Shown piece by piece: positions 1 to 8,242 of a stretch of DNA of 64,000 nt. The position numbers and the translations under genes are program-made. The notes below the pieces were generated by a model, which was given only the letters and a program-made list of their open reading frames with translations, did not search any database and had not been told where the DNA came from. Positions within the stretch are counted from its first letter, which is position 1; each line of letters starts with the position of its first letter. The stretch comes from Mycobacterium sp. ENV421 (lineage in GTDB: Bacteria; Actinomycetota; Actinomycetes; Mycobacteriales; Mycobacteriaceae), in assembly GCF_002887815.1 (NCBI RefSeq), contig NZ_PDHO01000018.1, positions 47,894 to 111,893 of the forward strand, written 5' to 3'.

Positions 1-185
1 TCGTCACCACGTTCACCGCGGGGCCGACGGTGCAGACACTGCCGATCTGGATCTTCGGCAACCTGTTCCGGCCCAACCAGGCCCCGGTGATCAACGTCGT
101 CGCCGCGACGCTGACCGTGCTGGCGATCATCCCGGTGTGGCTGGCGCAACGCTTCGGCGGTGATCCCGCATCCACACGGGTATAG
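1..185 (+). CDS. ABC transporter permease, C-terminal end (partial)
   Basis: The reading frame is open from base 3 and stops with TAG at 183-185; the 5' part lies outside the window. The roughly 60 visible residues contain a hydrophobic helix (VVAATLTVLAIIPVWLA) before a short polar tail. The stretch FTAGPTVQTLPIWIFGNLFR resembles the C-terminal part of polyamine/spermidine-type (PotC/PotI-like) permeases, where a TLP.WIF pattern precedes the last membrane helix. It would be an inner-membrane subunit of an importer. Family assignment rests on this short tail only, so the substrate is not known. Confidence 0.55.
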   Translation, partial: VTTFTAGPTVQTLPIWIFGNLFRPNQAPVINVVAATLTVLAIIPVWLAQRFGGDPASTRV

Positions 186-250
186 CCCGGGAATCAATTT
201 GCGTCGCCGGGAGATGATTGGTGGGGCGGATCGACGAAGGGTGACGGACA

Positions 251-1546
251 GTGCGGGCCTGGATTGTGTGGTCGACAGGAACGTTGGCCTACATCGTGGC
301 CGTCCTGGACCGCACCACGATGGGCGTCTCCGGGCTGGACGCCGCCAAGCGATTCTCGGCGAGCCCCGGCCTGCTGTCGACGTTCGTCGTGCTGCAGGTG
401 ATCGTCTATGCGTCCGCACAGATCCCGGCCGGACTGCTCCTCGACCGGTTCGGGTCCAAACGGATGATCCTGACCGGTGCGACTCTGATGGTCGCGGGTC
501 AGCTGGTGCTGGCAGTAACTGTGTCATTGCCCACCGCGATCGCCGCCCGCGCGGTCGTCGGGCTCGGCGATGCGTTCACGTTCATCTCGGTGTTACGGCT
601 GGTGCCGCACTGGTTCACACCGCGCCAGATCCCGTTGGTGACTCAGCTGACCGGTATCTCAGGCCAACTGGGACAGGTGCTTTCAGCGGTGCCGTTCCTG
701 TCGCTGCTCATCGGGTCCGGGTGGACCCGGGCCTACCTGGCCGTCGCGGCGTTCGGCGTGCTGTCCCTGGTGCTGACCCTGGCCCTGGTGAAAGACACCC
801 CGAGCGGCGTGACCGCCCACGATCCCGTGACCAGCGTTCGCGAGACGCTGGCCAGTGTGAAGACGGTCTGGATGCGACCCGGCACCCGGCTCGGCTTTTT
901 CACCCACATGGGCACCCAGTTCTCGGTCACCGTCTTCGCGCTGATGTGGGGGGTCCCGTATCTGACGGTGGCGCAAAATCTTTCGCGCGGCGAGGCAGGA
1001 ACGCTGCTGACCATCTCGGTGGTCGCCGCGATCGTCTTCGGGGTGCTGATCGGCATCATCACCGGGCGGCATCCGCACCGGCGGTCGTGGATCGTGCTGG
1101 GCATCGTCATCAGCAATGCGCTCATCTGGACAGTGGTGCTGGCGTTGCCGTCCGCGGCGCCGCGCTGGCTGCTGGTGCTCCTGATCGTGGTGATCTCGTT
1201 CGGCGGCCCGGGCTCGATGGTCGGCTTCGATTTCGCCCGCACCTTCAATCCGCGCTCGACGCTGGGCACCGCACAGGGCGCGGTGAACATGGGCGGCTTC
1301 CTGGCCTCACTGCTGGTCATGCAGGCGATGGGCGTGATCATCGGTGCGACCGGCGGTTACTCGTTCGAATCGTTCCGGGTGGCCTGGTGCGTCCAATACG
1401 CGGTGTGGGCGTTCGCGATCGCAGGCATTCTGATCACCCGCCGCAAAGCCAGGCGCACGATCGGCCAGATCGAGGAAAGCCGGTACCTGCTGGAGTTCTT
1501 CAGCGACTCCGAGCCGGCGCCGGCCGCCCCTCGTCCGGACCGTTGA
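251..1546 (+). CDS. MFS transporter
   Basis: 431-residue integral membrane protein with about twelve hydrophobic segments, the usual length for the major facilitator superfamily. The loop after the second helix carries the MFS signature A-like stretch GLLLDRFGSKR (residues 61-71). The GTG start at 251 has GAAGGG about ten bases upstream. It is probably a cytoplasmic-membrane secondary transporter of small organic molecules; nothing in the sequence fixes the substrate or direction. It stands alone on the plus strand and its stop abuts the convergent ChaB-like gene, so the two genes share a terminus. A longer reading frame from 160 in another frame has arginine/proline-rich composition and is a shadow. 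Confidence 0.85.
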   Translation: MRAWIVWSTGTLAYIVAVLDRTTMGVSGLDAAKRFSASPGLLSTFVVLQVIVYASAQIPAGLLLDRFGSKRMILTGATLMVAGQLVLAVTVSLPTAIAARAVVGLGDAFTFISVLRLVPHWFTPRQIPLVTQLTGISGQLGQVLSAVPFLSLLIGSGWTRAYLAVAAFGVLSLVLTLALVKDTPSGVTAHDPVTSVRETLASVKTVWMRPGTRLGFFTHMGTQFSVTVFALMWGVPYLTVAQNLSRGEAGTLLTISVVAAIVFGVLIGIITGRHPHRRSWIVLGIVISNALIWTVVLALPSAAPRWLLVLLIVVISFGGPGSMVGFDFARTFNPRSTLGTAQGAVNMGGFLASLLVMQAMGVIIGATGGYSFESFRVAWCVQYAVWAFAIAGILITRRKARRTIGQIEESRYLLEFFSDSEPAPAAPRPDR

Positions 1547-1966
1547 TCAGCGGTTGCGGCTGCTCTCGCGGCGATTGGCCTTCATGATGGCGTCGACCAG
1601 TTCGCCCTTGTTCATCGCGGAACGCCCGCTGATGTCGAGCCGTCTGGCGACGTCGAGCAGATGCTTCTTGCTCGCATTGGCGTCCACCCCTTCGGCGCTC
1701 TTGCCTTTGGGATTGGGACCACCGCTGCGGGCCCGGGAATCCGAGGGCCCCGTGGAGCTCTTGGCCTCCCAGTGGTCGCCGACCTTCTCGTAGCTGTGCT
1801 TGAGCGCGCTGTAGGCCACCCGGTGGGCCCGCTCGCCCTCGCCGTATTCCTCGGCCGCCGCGTCGTGCGCCTTGGCGAATGTGCGCTGCGCCTTCGCGTC
1901 GGATTTCTTCAGAGTGCTGGGCAACTCACTCTTCTTGGCGTCGCCGCGCTTGGTTGTCTTGGGCAT
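1547..1966 (-). CDS. ChaB-domain protein with C-terminal Rho-N/SAP-like domain
   Basis: Small basic protein (139 residues from the chosen start). The N-terminal half (about residues 13-70) contains ELPSTL...AHDAAAEEY...RVAYSALKHSYEKVGDHW, the pattern of the ChaB family. A charged, glycine/serine-rich linker follows, and the last 35 residues (KKHLLDVARRLDISGRSAMNKGELVDAIM) fit the short helical Rho-N/SAP-like nucleic-acid-binding domain. The ATG at 1966 is preferred over in-frame ATG 1972 and GTG 1975 because GGAGG lies 8 bases before it but too close to the other two. ChaB was named from a cation-antiport locus in E. coli; here the Rho-N domain points rather to nucleic-acid binding. Function unknown. 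Confidence 0.75.
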   Translation of the reverse strand: MPKTTKRGDAKKSELPSTLKKSDAKAQRTFAKAHDAAAEEYGEGERAHRVAYSALKHSYEKVGDHWEAKSSTGPSDSRARSGGPNPKGKSAEGVDANASKKHLLDVARRLDISGRSAMNKGELVDAIMKANRRESSRNR

Positions 1967-2191
1967 CGACATCACCTCCGTATCGGGGTCGGCTACCCGG
2001 CGATCAGGGGCGGAAAACGTCGGTGAAAACGGTCGGTAACGCCCACCGGTCGGCGGTCGATATCCCAGTCAGCCCCGAGCTGCCGTGCAACCCGACTCCG
2101 CGGCAGCCCGGGCTCCAACTTTTCCGCCCGTCGGCCCGACGTTTGATCATCCGGTACCGGAGGTATCACCCAAGCGTCGAAGGGACGCACG

Positions 2192-3583
2192 ATGGGTCTG
2201 GACCTCACGCCGACGACGGCGCAACACGATCTCGCTCGCCGCACACACGAATTCGCCGAACAGTGCATCCGGCCGGTGGCCGCCGACTACGACAAGCGCC
2301 AGGAGTTTCCCTGGCCGGTATTGGAGGACGCGGCTGCCCGGGGGTTCTATAGTCCGCTGTTCTATCGCGACCTGATCGGTGATCCGACCGGCCTGTCACT
2401 GCCGATGTTCATGGAGGAGCTGTTCTGGGGTTGCGCGGGAATCGGTTTGGCCGTGGTCATGCCGGCGCTGGCGCTGTCGGCCATCGGCCAGGCAGCCACC
2501 CCCGAGCAGATGCTGACTTGGGCGCCCGAGTGCTTCGGCACCCCGGGGGATCTGAAATTGGCCGCATTGGCGATCTCCGAACCCGAGGGCGGCAGCGATG
2601 TGCGCAACCTGCGGACCCGAGCCCGGCGCGACGGTGACGACTGGATCATCGACGGACACAAGATGTGGATCGGCAACGGCGGCATCGCCAACGTGCACGT
2701 CGTCAACGCCGTCGTCGACGAGGAGCTGGGCCACCGCGGACAGGCTTTGTTCGTAGTGCCCGGTGGCACACCGGGTTTGAAGCTTGTGCGCAAGCTCGAC
2801 AAGCTGGGGTGCCGCGCCTCGCACACCGCGGAGCTGAAGTTCGACGGCGTGCGGGTGCCCGGTGCGAACCTGCTCGGCGGGCAGGACAAGCTTGAGCACA
2901 AACTCGCCAAGACCCGCGAGGCCATGGCCACCGGCGGGCGGCGCTCCGGATCGGCCACGCTCGGCACATTCGAGCAGACCCGCCCGATGGTGGCTGCCCA
3001 GGCGCTCGGAATCGCCCGGGCCGCACTGGAATACGTCACCGCCTACGCCAACCGCCGCGAGGCGTTCGGCGCTCCCATCATCGACAATCAGGGCATCGCC
3101 TTCCCACTGGCCGACCTGGCCACCGGTATCGACGCCGCCCGGCTGTTGACCTGGCGCGCGTCCTGGATGGCCGCGAACAACGTCCCGTTCGAGCGCGGTG
3201 AAGGCTCGATGGCGAAGCTGGCCGCCAGCGAGATCGCCGTCAAGACCACCGAACGGGCCATCCAGACCATGGGCGGCTGGGGATACATCAGCGACCATCC
3301 GGTGGAGAAGTGGTACCGCGACGCCAAGCTGTACACCATCTTCGAGGGCACCAGCGAGATTCAGCGGATCGTGATCTCCTCGGCGCTCGGCGCGGCCGAC
3401 GGCGGGCCGCCGATGCACGTCGAGCTGGAACCCTCAGGCGGTCCGTTCAACCGGCTGTTCGGCCGCGGCACCCCGGCGCGCGGTCGTGTCGCCGAAACCG
3501 CCCTCGCCATGAAGGACCGCGTTCCCGAACCGGCGATGCGGATGGTCATGAAGGTTCTCGCGCCACCGAAACCGAAGCGCTGA
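2192..3583 (+). CDS. Acyl-CoA dehydrogenase (FadE family)
   Basis: 463-residue flavoprotein expected to introduce the alpha,beta double bond of an acyl-CoA and pass electrons to ETF. Visible family features are the N-terminal helical domain, the central beta-domain stretch ALAISEPEGGSDV, and the C-terminal signature TMGGWGYISDHPVEKWYRDAK followed by IFEGTSEIQ. The usual catalytic base of short/medium-chain enzymes is Glu385 in that last motif. It is longer than typical 380-residue members because of an insertion near residues 230-255 and a basic C-terminal tail. ATG at 2192 follows GAAGGGACGC. Downstream is the dormancy cluster, but the intervening DosR-box-like site suggests separate transcription. 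Substrate chain type cannot be read from sequence. Confidence 0.88.
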   Translation: MGLDLTPTTAQHDLARRTHEFAEQCIRPVAADYDKRQEFPWPVLEDAAARGFYSPLFYRDLIGDPTGLSLPMFMEELFWGCAGIGLAVVMPALALSAIGQAATPEQMLTWAPECFGTPGDLKLAALAISEPEGGSDVRNLRTRARRDGDDWIIDGHKMWIGNGGIANVHVVNAVVDEELGHRGQALFVVPGGTPGLKLVRKLDKLGCRASHTAELKFDGVRVPGANLLGGQDKLEHKLAKTREAMATGGRRSGSATLGTFEQTRPMVAAQALGIARAALEYVTAYANRREAFGAPIIDNQGIAFPLADLATGIDAARLLTWRASWMAANNVPFERGEGSMAKLAASEIAVKTTERAIQTMGGWGYISDHPVEKWYRDAKLYTIFEGTSEIQRIVISSALGAADGGPPMHVELEPSGGPFNRLFGRGTPARGRVAETALAMKDRVPEPAMRMVMKVLAPPKPKR

Positions 3584-3606
3584 GCCGCCGAACGGCCCAC
3601 GCCGAT

Positions 3607-3621
3607 GGGACTTCAGCCCCT
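3607..3621 (+). promoter_or_regulatory. Candidate DosR (DevR) box upstream of the dormancy operon
   Basis: The 15 bases GGGACTTCAGCCCCT fit the DosR-box core GGGACTT-NN-G-N-CCCT at every fixed position. The site lies 52-66 bases before the ATG of the DUF1876 gene and in front of the USP-devR-devS series, as expected for an autoregulated devR operon. No second copy was seen next to it. Found by eye; activity is inferred. Confidence 0.75.
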
Positions 3622-3672
3622 ATCAGCGACACCGGACGACATGGTCGGATCGGTATGACTGAGGGGGATGTC

Positions 3673-3927
3673 ATGGACGATCTCGACCAGACCAAGCATT
3701 CGGCCGTGTTGATCGCCGTCGACGAGGATGCCGATCGCACCCGGGCCACCGCGCTGCTGTCCTGGCGGAGTACCGCCCTGGTGGGCACGGGGACCGCCCG
3801 GATGGATGCCGGCACCGAACATGCGGTGGAACTGCGCGACGAGGTGGCGGTCGCGAGGGCATTGTCCAACCTGGCCAGTCAGCTCTTCGCGACATCGATG
3901 TCGGAGATCGACGCCGCGGCCAGCTAG
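3673..3927 (+). CDS. DUF1876 protein (Rv1738-like dormancy protein)
   Basis: 84-residue soluble protein. The segment IAVDEDADRTRATALLSWR...LVGTGTARM...VAVARALSNLA matches the pattern of the mycobacterial DUF1876 family, whose M. tuberculosis member Rv1738 is strongly DosR-induced and has a fold resembling ribosome-hibernation factors. A role in ribosome silencing during hypoxia is an inference from that family. The second ATG (3673) is chosen because GAGGGGG lies 5 bases before it; the upstream in-frame ATG at 3655 has no such site. It is the first gene behind the DosR-box-like element and is 73 bases before the USP gene, so it may be cotranscribed with devRS. Confidence 0.85.
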   Translation: MDDLDQTKHSAVLIAVDEDADRTRATALLSWRSTALVGTGTARMDAGTEHAVELRDEVAVARALSNLASQLFATSMSEIDAAAS

Positions 3928-4000
3928 CGGCCTGGCGTTTTCACCGCGCGCTGATGTCGCCGTCGGCGACAATGGAGTCTGCCGTCCCAGGGAGCCCCTG

Positions 4001-4870
4001 ATGCCCGAATCGTTCACACCGCCGTCGATCGTGGTCGGCGTCGATGGTTCTCGGGGCGCTGTGCGGGCCGCGTTGTGGGCGATCGACGAAGCAGTCAGCC
4101 GTGACATCCCCCTGCGGCTGGTCTATGCCATCCACCCGCCCGGCCCGGACCCGGTGGACCCGCAGGAGGAAGCGCGCCTGTTGGCCGGCGCGGAATTCGC
4201 GGTCCGCTCCGCGGCGGACGCGGTCGAGGCCACCGGGCGGCAGGTCAAACTCGAAGTCGAGATCCTTCAGGGCCTACCAATCGCCACGCTGGTGGAGGCC
4301 TCCCGGGTGGCGGCGATGATCTGCGTCGGCGAGGTCGGCCTCAAGCACTTCGACGCCGACCGCATCGGGTCGACGGCGACCGCGCTGGTCACCGCGGCGC
4401 ATTGCCCGGTCGCGATCGTGCGGGGCGAGGATCGGATCGCCGGCCATGATCCCGGCTGGATCGTCGTCGAGCTCGACGAATCCCCCGACAGCGCTGCGGT
4501 CCTGCAGTTCGGGGTCGCCGAAGCGCGCTTACGGGGCGCGCCGCTGCGGGTTCTCGGCTCGTGGCAGTCGCGCTACACCGACGTCCACGACTCCCACGCC
4601 GTCTCCGACGGCAATCGGATGGTGCGCGCGCAGCTGGACCGCCGGCTGTCGCATTGGAAGAACCAATATCCCGATCTGGACGCCCGACCGGTCGCGATCC
4701 ACGGCAGCGTGCTGAACTATCTGGCCAAACACGCCGGGTCCATCCAGCTCGTCGTAGTGGGCGCGCGCAACGCCCGGGGCATCGAAGAACTGCTGGGTCC
4801 GACCGGGTCGGCGGCCCTGCACAACACCGATTGCTCGGTTCTGGTCGTCGACCGTCAGCGATTGTTGTGA
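4001..4870 (+). CDS. Tandem-domain universal stress protein (Rv3134c-like)
   Basis: 289 residues with two UspA-like domains, about 9-140 and 150-285. The first domain keeps the ATP-binding spacing G-x2-G-x9-G-S starting at Gly110 (GEVG...GS); the second (GARN...TGS) is degenerate. The opening VVGVDGSRGAVRAALWAIDEAV and the segment IPLRLVYAI closely follow M. tuberculosis Rv3134c, the gene directly upstream of devR, and the position here is the same. The role is probably nucleotide-binding stress signalling in the cytoplasm. ATG 4001 follows GGGAGCCCCTG. A longer frame from 3728 runs through the preceding gene and is not used. The gene is 33 bases upstream of devR. Confidence 0.9.
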   Translation: MPESFTPPSIVVGVDGSRGAVRAALWAIDEAVSRDIPLRLVYAIHPPGPDPVDPQEEARLLAGAEFAVRSAADAVEATGRQVKLEVEILQGLPIATLVEASRVAAMICVGEVGLKHFDADRIGSTATALVTAAHCPVAIVRGEDRIAGHDPGWIVVELDESPDSAAVLQFGVAEARLRGAPLRVLGSWQSRYTDVHDSHAVSDGNRMVRAQLDRRLSHWKNQYPDLDARPVAIHGSVLNYLAKHAGSIQLVVVGARNARGIEELLGPTGSAALHNTDCSVLVVDRQRLL

Positions 4871-4903
4871 CACTCGACAGCGAACTCCCGATATCGTTGC
4901 GGC

Positions 4904-5551
4904 ATGGTCAAGGTCTTCCTCGTCGATGACCACGAAGTCGTTCGCCGTGGACTGATCGACCTGCTGTCCGCCGATCCCGATCTCGAAGTCATCGGTGAAG
5001 CCGGTTCGGTGGCCCACGCGTTGGCGCAGATTCCGGCGCTGAATCCCGACGTCGCGGTGCTCGACGTACGCCTGCCCGACGGCAACGGCATCGAGCTGTG
5101 TCGCGACTTACTGTCCCGAATGCCCAACCTCCGGTGCCTGATGCTGACGTCGTTCACGTCCGACGAGGCGATGCTGGACGCCATCCTCGCCGGGGCGAGC
5201 GGCTATGTGGTCAAGGACATCAAGGGCATGGAGCTCGCCGAGGCGATCAAGGATGTCGGCGCGGGCCGGTCGCTGCTCGACCATCGTGCCGCCGCGGCGC
5301 TGATGGCCAAGTTGCGCGGTGCCGCTGAGCGTTCCGATCCGCTGTCGGGTCTCACTGAACAGGAACGGGTCCTGCTCGGCTTACTTGGCGAGGGCCTGAC
5401 GAACAAGCAAATCGCCGCGCGAATGTTCCTCGCTGAGAAGACGGTGAAAAACTACGTATCGCGTCTGCTGGCAAAACTTGGGATGGAGCGCCGCACCCAG
5501 GCGGCGGTGTTCATCTCGAAGCTCGACCATAACCAGCGTAGCCAAGATTGA
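4904..5551 (+). CDS. devR: DevR/DosR response regulator
   Basis: 215-residue NarL/FixJ-type regulator. The receiver domain (1-120) has the acidic pair Asp8-Asp9, the phospho-acceptor Asp54 in VAVLDVRLPDG, and the conserved Lys in VVKDIKG. The C-terminal LuxR-type helix-turn-helix (about 148-200) contains LTEQERVLLGLLGEGLTNKQIA and KTVKNYVSRLLAKLGM. Length and these stretches agree with mycobacterial DevR/DosR, which activates the hypoxia/NO/CO dormancy regulon by binding DosR boxes. It lies between the Rv3134c-like USP and the devS-like kinase gene, the classical order. Its last bases overlap a possible TTG start of devS, suggesting coupled translation. Confidence 0.95.
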   Translation: MVKVFLVDDHEVVRRGLIDLLSADPDLEVIGEAGSVAHALAQIPALNPDVAVLDVRLPDGNGIELCRDLLSRMPNLRCLMLTSFTSDEAMLDAILAGASGYVVKDIKGMELAEAIKDVGAGRSLLDHRAAAALMAKLRGAAERSDPLSGLTEQERVLLGLLGEGLTNKQIAARMFLAEKTVKNYVSRLLAKLGMERRTQAAVFISKLDHNQRSQD

Positions 5552-5577
5552 AGCGGCCGTTGCCTTCTGGTGGCAAC

Positions 5578-7314
5578 ATGAGGGCGGTGACCGACACTGT
5601 CGGACCGAACGGGAATCGCAAGGCGGGTTCGCCGCTGCGTGACACATTGTCGGGTCTTCGTCTGCGCGAGCTACTTGCCGAGGTCCAGGACCGGGTAGAG
5701 CAGATCGTCGAAGGTCGGGACCGACTCGACGGCCTGGTCGAAGCGATGCTGGTGGTGACCTCCGGTCTGGAATTGGACGTCACGCTCAAAACCATCGTTC
5801 ACACGGCGATCGACCTCGTCGACGCCCGCTACGGAGCGCTGGGCGTACGCGGCCACGACCATGAGCTCGTCGAGTTCATCTACGAGGGCATCGACGCCGA
5901 AACCCATGAACTGATCGGCCCGCTGCCCTCCGGACGCGGCGTCCTCGGCCACCTGATCGACGAACCGAAACCGATCCGGCTCGACAACATCACGCAGCAC
6001 CCGGCATCGGTGGGCTTCCCGCCGAATCACCCGCCCATGCGCACCTTCCTCGGCGTTCCGGTGCGGATCCGCGACGAGGTGTACGGCAACCTATATCTCA
6101 CCGACAAGGCGGACGGGCAGCCGTTCAGCGAGGACGACGAAGTCCTGGTCGAGGCGTTGGCCGCCGCGGCGGGTATCGCGATCGACAACGCCCGTCTCTA
6201 CGAACAGTCCCGCACGCGGCAGTCCTGGATCGAGGCGACCCGCGACATCGGCACCGAGTTGCTGGGTGGTGCGGACCCGGCCCAGGTGTTCCGGCTCATC
6301 GCCGACGAGGCGCTCAAACTCACCGCGGCGGACGTGGTACTGGTCGCGGTGCCCAGCGATATTCAGCTGCCCGTCGACCAGGTCGAGGAATTGCTGGTGG
6401 TCGAGACGGCGGGCAAGGTCGGCCAGCCCGAATCATTGCCGCCAATCACCGTGCGGGACAGCGTGATCGGCCACGCCTTCGCCGCGCAGGCACCGCAGCG
6501 GTTCACCGACATCAGCGACGAGCTGCCCGCGATACCCGGGATCGGCGCCGCGCTGGTCCTGCCGTTGCGCACCACCGACACCGCCGCCGGGGTGGTGGTG
6601 ATCCTGCGGCGTACCGGCAGGCAGACGTTCAGCCACGAACAGCTCGACATGATGGCGGGCTTCGCCGACCAGGCGACGCTGGCCTGGCAGTTGGCCTCGA
6701 CCCAGCGGCACCTGCGCGAACTCGACGTGCTCTCCGACCGCGACCGGATCGCCCGCGACCTGCACGACCACGTCATCCAACGGTTGTTCGCAATCGGCCT
6801 TTCCCTGCAGGGCACGATCCCGCGCAGCCGGCTGCCCGAAGTGCGCCAGCGCCTGACGAGCAGCGTGGACGACCTGCAGGAGGTCATCCAGGAGATCCGC
6901 ACCGCGATCTTCGACCTGCACGGCGGGTCGGTGGGCGCCACCACACAGCTGCGTCAGCGCCTCGACGACGCGGTCAATGCGTTCGCCGGTTCGGGGCCGC
7001 GGATCGCCATTCAGTACGTCGGACCGTTGTCGGTCGTCGAGGCGGGGCTGGCCGATCACGCCGAGGCGGTGGTTCGCGAGGCGGTCAGCAACGCGGTGCG
7101 CCACGCTGACGCCCAGTCACTCAGCGTCACTGTGCGGGTGGAGGACGAACTCGCGATCGAGGTGATCGACGACGGCCGCGGTATGCCGGCCGAGGTCAAC
7201 CCCAGTGGGTTGATCAACCTGCGTCGCCGCGCGTACGAGGTCGGCGGGGACTTCACCGTCGACAACGCCGAAGGCGGCGGTACGGTGCTTCGCTGGAGCG
7301 CACCACTGCCGTAA
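5578..7314 (+). CDS. devS: DevS/DosT-type heme-sensor histidine kinase
   Basis: 578 residues from ATG 5578 (588 from the alternative TTG at 5548, which overlaps the devR stop). Two GAF domains (about 55-200 and 220-375) precede a HisKA_3 dimerisation domain and an HATPase domain. The motif HPPMRTFLGVPVR in the first GAF contains His151, aligning with the proximal heme His149 of M. tuberculosis DevS, and the distal-pocket Tyr lies in NLYLTDK. The phospho-acceptor is His396 in RDLHDHVIQRLFAIGL (DevS His395). ATP lid motifs NAVRHA and DDGRGMP follow. The N-terminal length matches DevS from this ATG. It should phosphorylate DevR in response to O2, NO or CO. The sequence cannot tell whether it behaves as the redox-type DevS or the O2-type DosT. 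Confidence 0.93.
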   Translation: MRAVTDTVGPNGNRKAGSPLRDTLSGLRLRELLAEVQDRVEQIVEGRDRLDGLVEAMLVVTSGLELDVTLKTIVHTAIDLVDARYGALGVRGHDHELVEFIYEGIDAETHELIGPLPSGRGVLGHLIDEPKPIRLDNITQHPASVGFPPNHPPMRTFLGVPVRIRDEVYGNLYLTDKADGQPFSEDDEVLVEALAAAAGIAIDNARLYEQSRTRQSWIEATRDIGTELLGGADPAQVFRLIADEALKLTAADVVLVAVPSDIQLPVDQVEELLVVETAGKVGQPESLPPITVRDSVIGHAFAAQAPQRFTDISDELPAIPGIGAALVLPLRTTDTAAGVVVILRRTGRQTFSHEQLDMMAGFADQATLAWQLASTQRHLRELDVLSDRDRIARDLHDHVIQRLFAIGLSLQGTIPRSRLPEVRQRLTSSVDDLQEVIQEIRTAIFDLHGGSVGATTQLRQRLDDAVNAFAGSGPRIAIQYVGPLSVVEAGLADHAEAVVREAVSNAVRHADAQSLSVTVRVEDELAIEVIDDGRGMPAEVNPSGLINLRRRAYEVGGDFTVDNAEGGGTVLRWSAPLP

Positions 7315-7315
7315 G

Positions 7316-7332
7316 GCCTTGGCGTCCAAGGC
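7316..7332. terminator. Short hairpin between convergent devS and USP genes
   Basis: GCCTTGG-CGT-CCAAGGC forms a perfect 7-bp stem with a 3-base loop in the 26-base gap between two convergent stops, followed by GTTT. The location suits a bidirectional terminator, although the T-run is very short. Confidence 0.55.
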
Positions 7333-7340
7333 GTTTGAGG

Positions 7341-8222
7341 CTAGCCGCTGCGCGCGACGATCACCGGCTGCCGGGACCCGTGCACCACCGCGGTGCTGAC
7401 CGACCCCAGCAGCATCCCGGCGAATCCACCCCGTCCGTGGCTGCCGAGGACGGTCAACTGCGCCGACTCCGACTGCTCGATGAGCTGTTGCGCGGGCCGG
7501 TCGGCCACCACCAGCCGGTGCACCACGACATCGGGGTAGCGCTCCTGCCAGCCGGCCAGCCGCTCGGCCAGTGTCTCTTCGGCGATCGACCGCAGTGCCG
7601 ACCAGTCCAGACCGGGGAATTCGAACACCCCGGTGTCACTCCAGGCGTGCACGGCGACCAGTTCCACCCCGCGCAACGAGGCCTGCTCGTATGCGATTTC
7701 CAGCGCCTTCTCCGAGGCCGGTGAACCGTCGACGCCGACGACCACCGGGGCCTTCGACGGGCGGGCCGTCAACGTGTCCTCGTCGTGGATGATCGCCACC
7801 GGGCAGTGCGCGTGGTGGACCAGGCCGGTGCTGACCGAACCCAGCAGACTGCGGGCCAGCGCGCCGCGACCCCGGCACCCGACCACGATCAGCTGGGCGT
7901 CTTTGGACAGGTCGGCCAGCGTCGGTATCGGAGAGCCACTCACGATCTCGGTGGTGACCTTCACGTCCTTGGCGGCCGCTGCGACGGTTTCAGTCGCGCT
8001 CTCCAGAATCTCACGAGCCGAATCTTCCTGCCACTGAAGGTAACCGCTGGGAACGGGCACTTCGGGGAAGGTCATCACCACGGGCGAGCTGAGCACATGC
8101 ACCAGGTGCACCTGTGCCCCACGCAACGCCGCGTCGCGTGCCGCCCAGTCGACGGCAACCTTCGACTCCGGGGATCCGTCCACACCAACGACGATGTCGT
8201 ATTTCGTTGCAGAGGTTGACAT
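7341..8222 (-). CDS. Tandem-domain universal stress protein (Rv2623/TB31.7-like)
   Basis: 293 residues with two intact UspA domains. Both keep the ATP-binding spacing: GCRG...LLGS in the first and GSHG...LLGS in the second. The stretch GLVHHAHCPVAIIHDED and the C-terminal AERLAGWQERYPDV closely match M. tuberculosis Rv2623, an ATP-binding DosR-regulon protein that slows growth. The start at 8222 is supported by GGAAGG 8 bases upstream; earlier in-frame starts reach into the neighbouring gene's 3' end. The gene follows the Acg-type nitroreductase by 20 bases on the same strand, so both probably come from the promoter holding the DosR-like box at 9267. Confidence 0.9.
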   Translation of the reverse strand: MSTSATKYDIVVGVDGSPESKVAVDWAARDAALRGAQVHLVHVLSSPVVMTFPEVPVPSGYLQWQEDSAREILESATETVAAAAKDVKVTTEIVSGSPIPTLADLSKDAQLIVVGCRGRGALARSLLGSVSTGLVHHAHCPVAIIHDEDTLTARPSKAPVVVGVDGSPASEKALEIAYEQASLRGVELVAVHAWSDTGVFEFPGLDWSALRSIAEETLAERLAGWQERYPDVVVHRLVVADRPAQQLIEQSESAQLTVLGSHGRGGFAGMLLGSVSTAVVHGSRQPVIVARSG

Positions 8223-8242
8223 TTGATATTCCTTCCGGGTTG

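Noticed and set aside
160..1587. 475-residue open frame over the MFS gene
   Set aside because: It is Arg/Pro/Gly-rich with no domain, while the other frame gives a clear 12-helix transporter.
2396..3418. 340-residue minus-strand frame opposite the acyl-CoA dehydrogenase
   Set aside because: No recognisable domain and composition typical of a complementary frame in GC-rich coding DNA.
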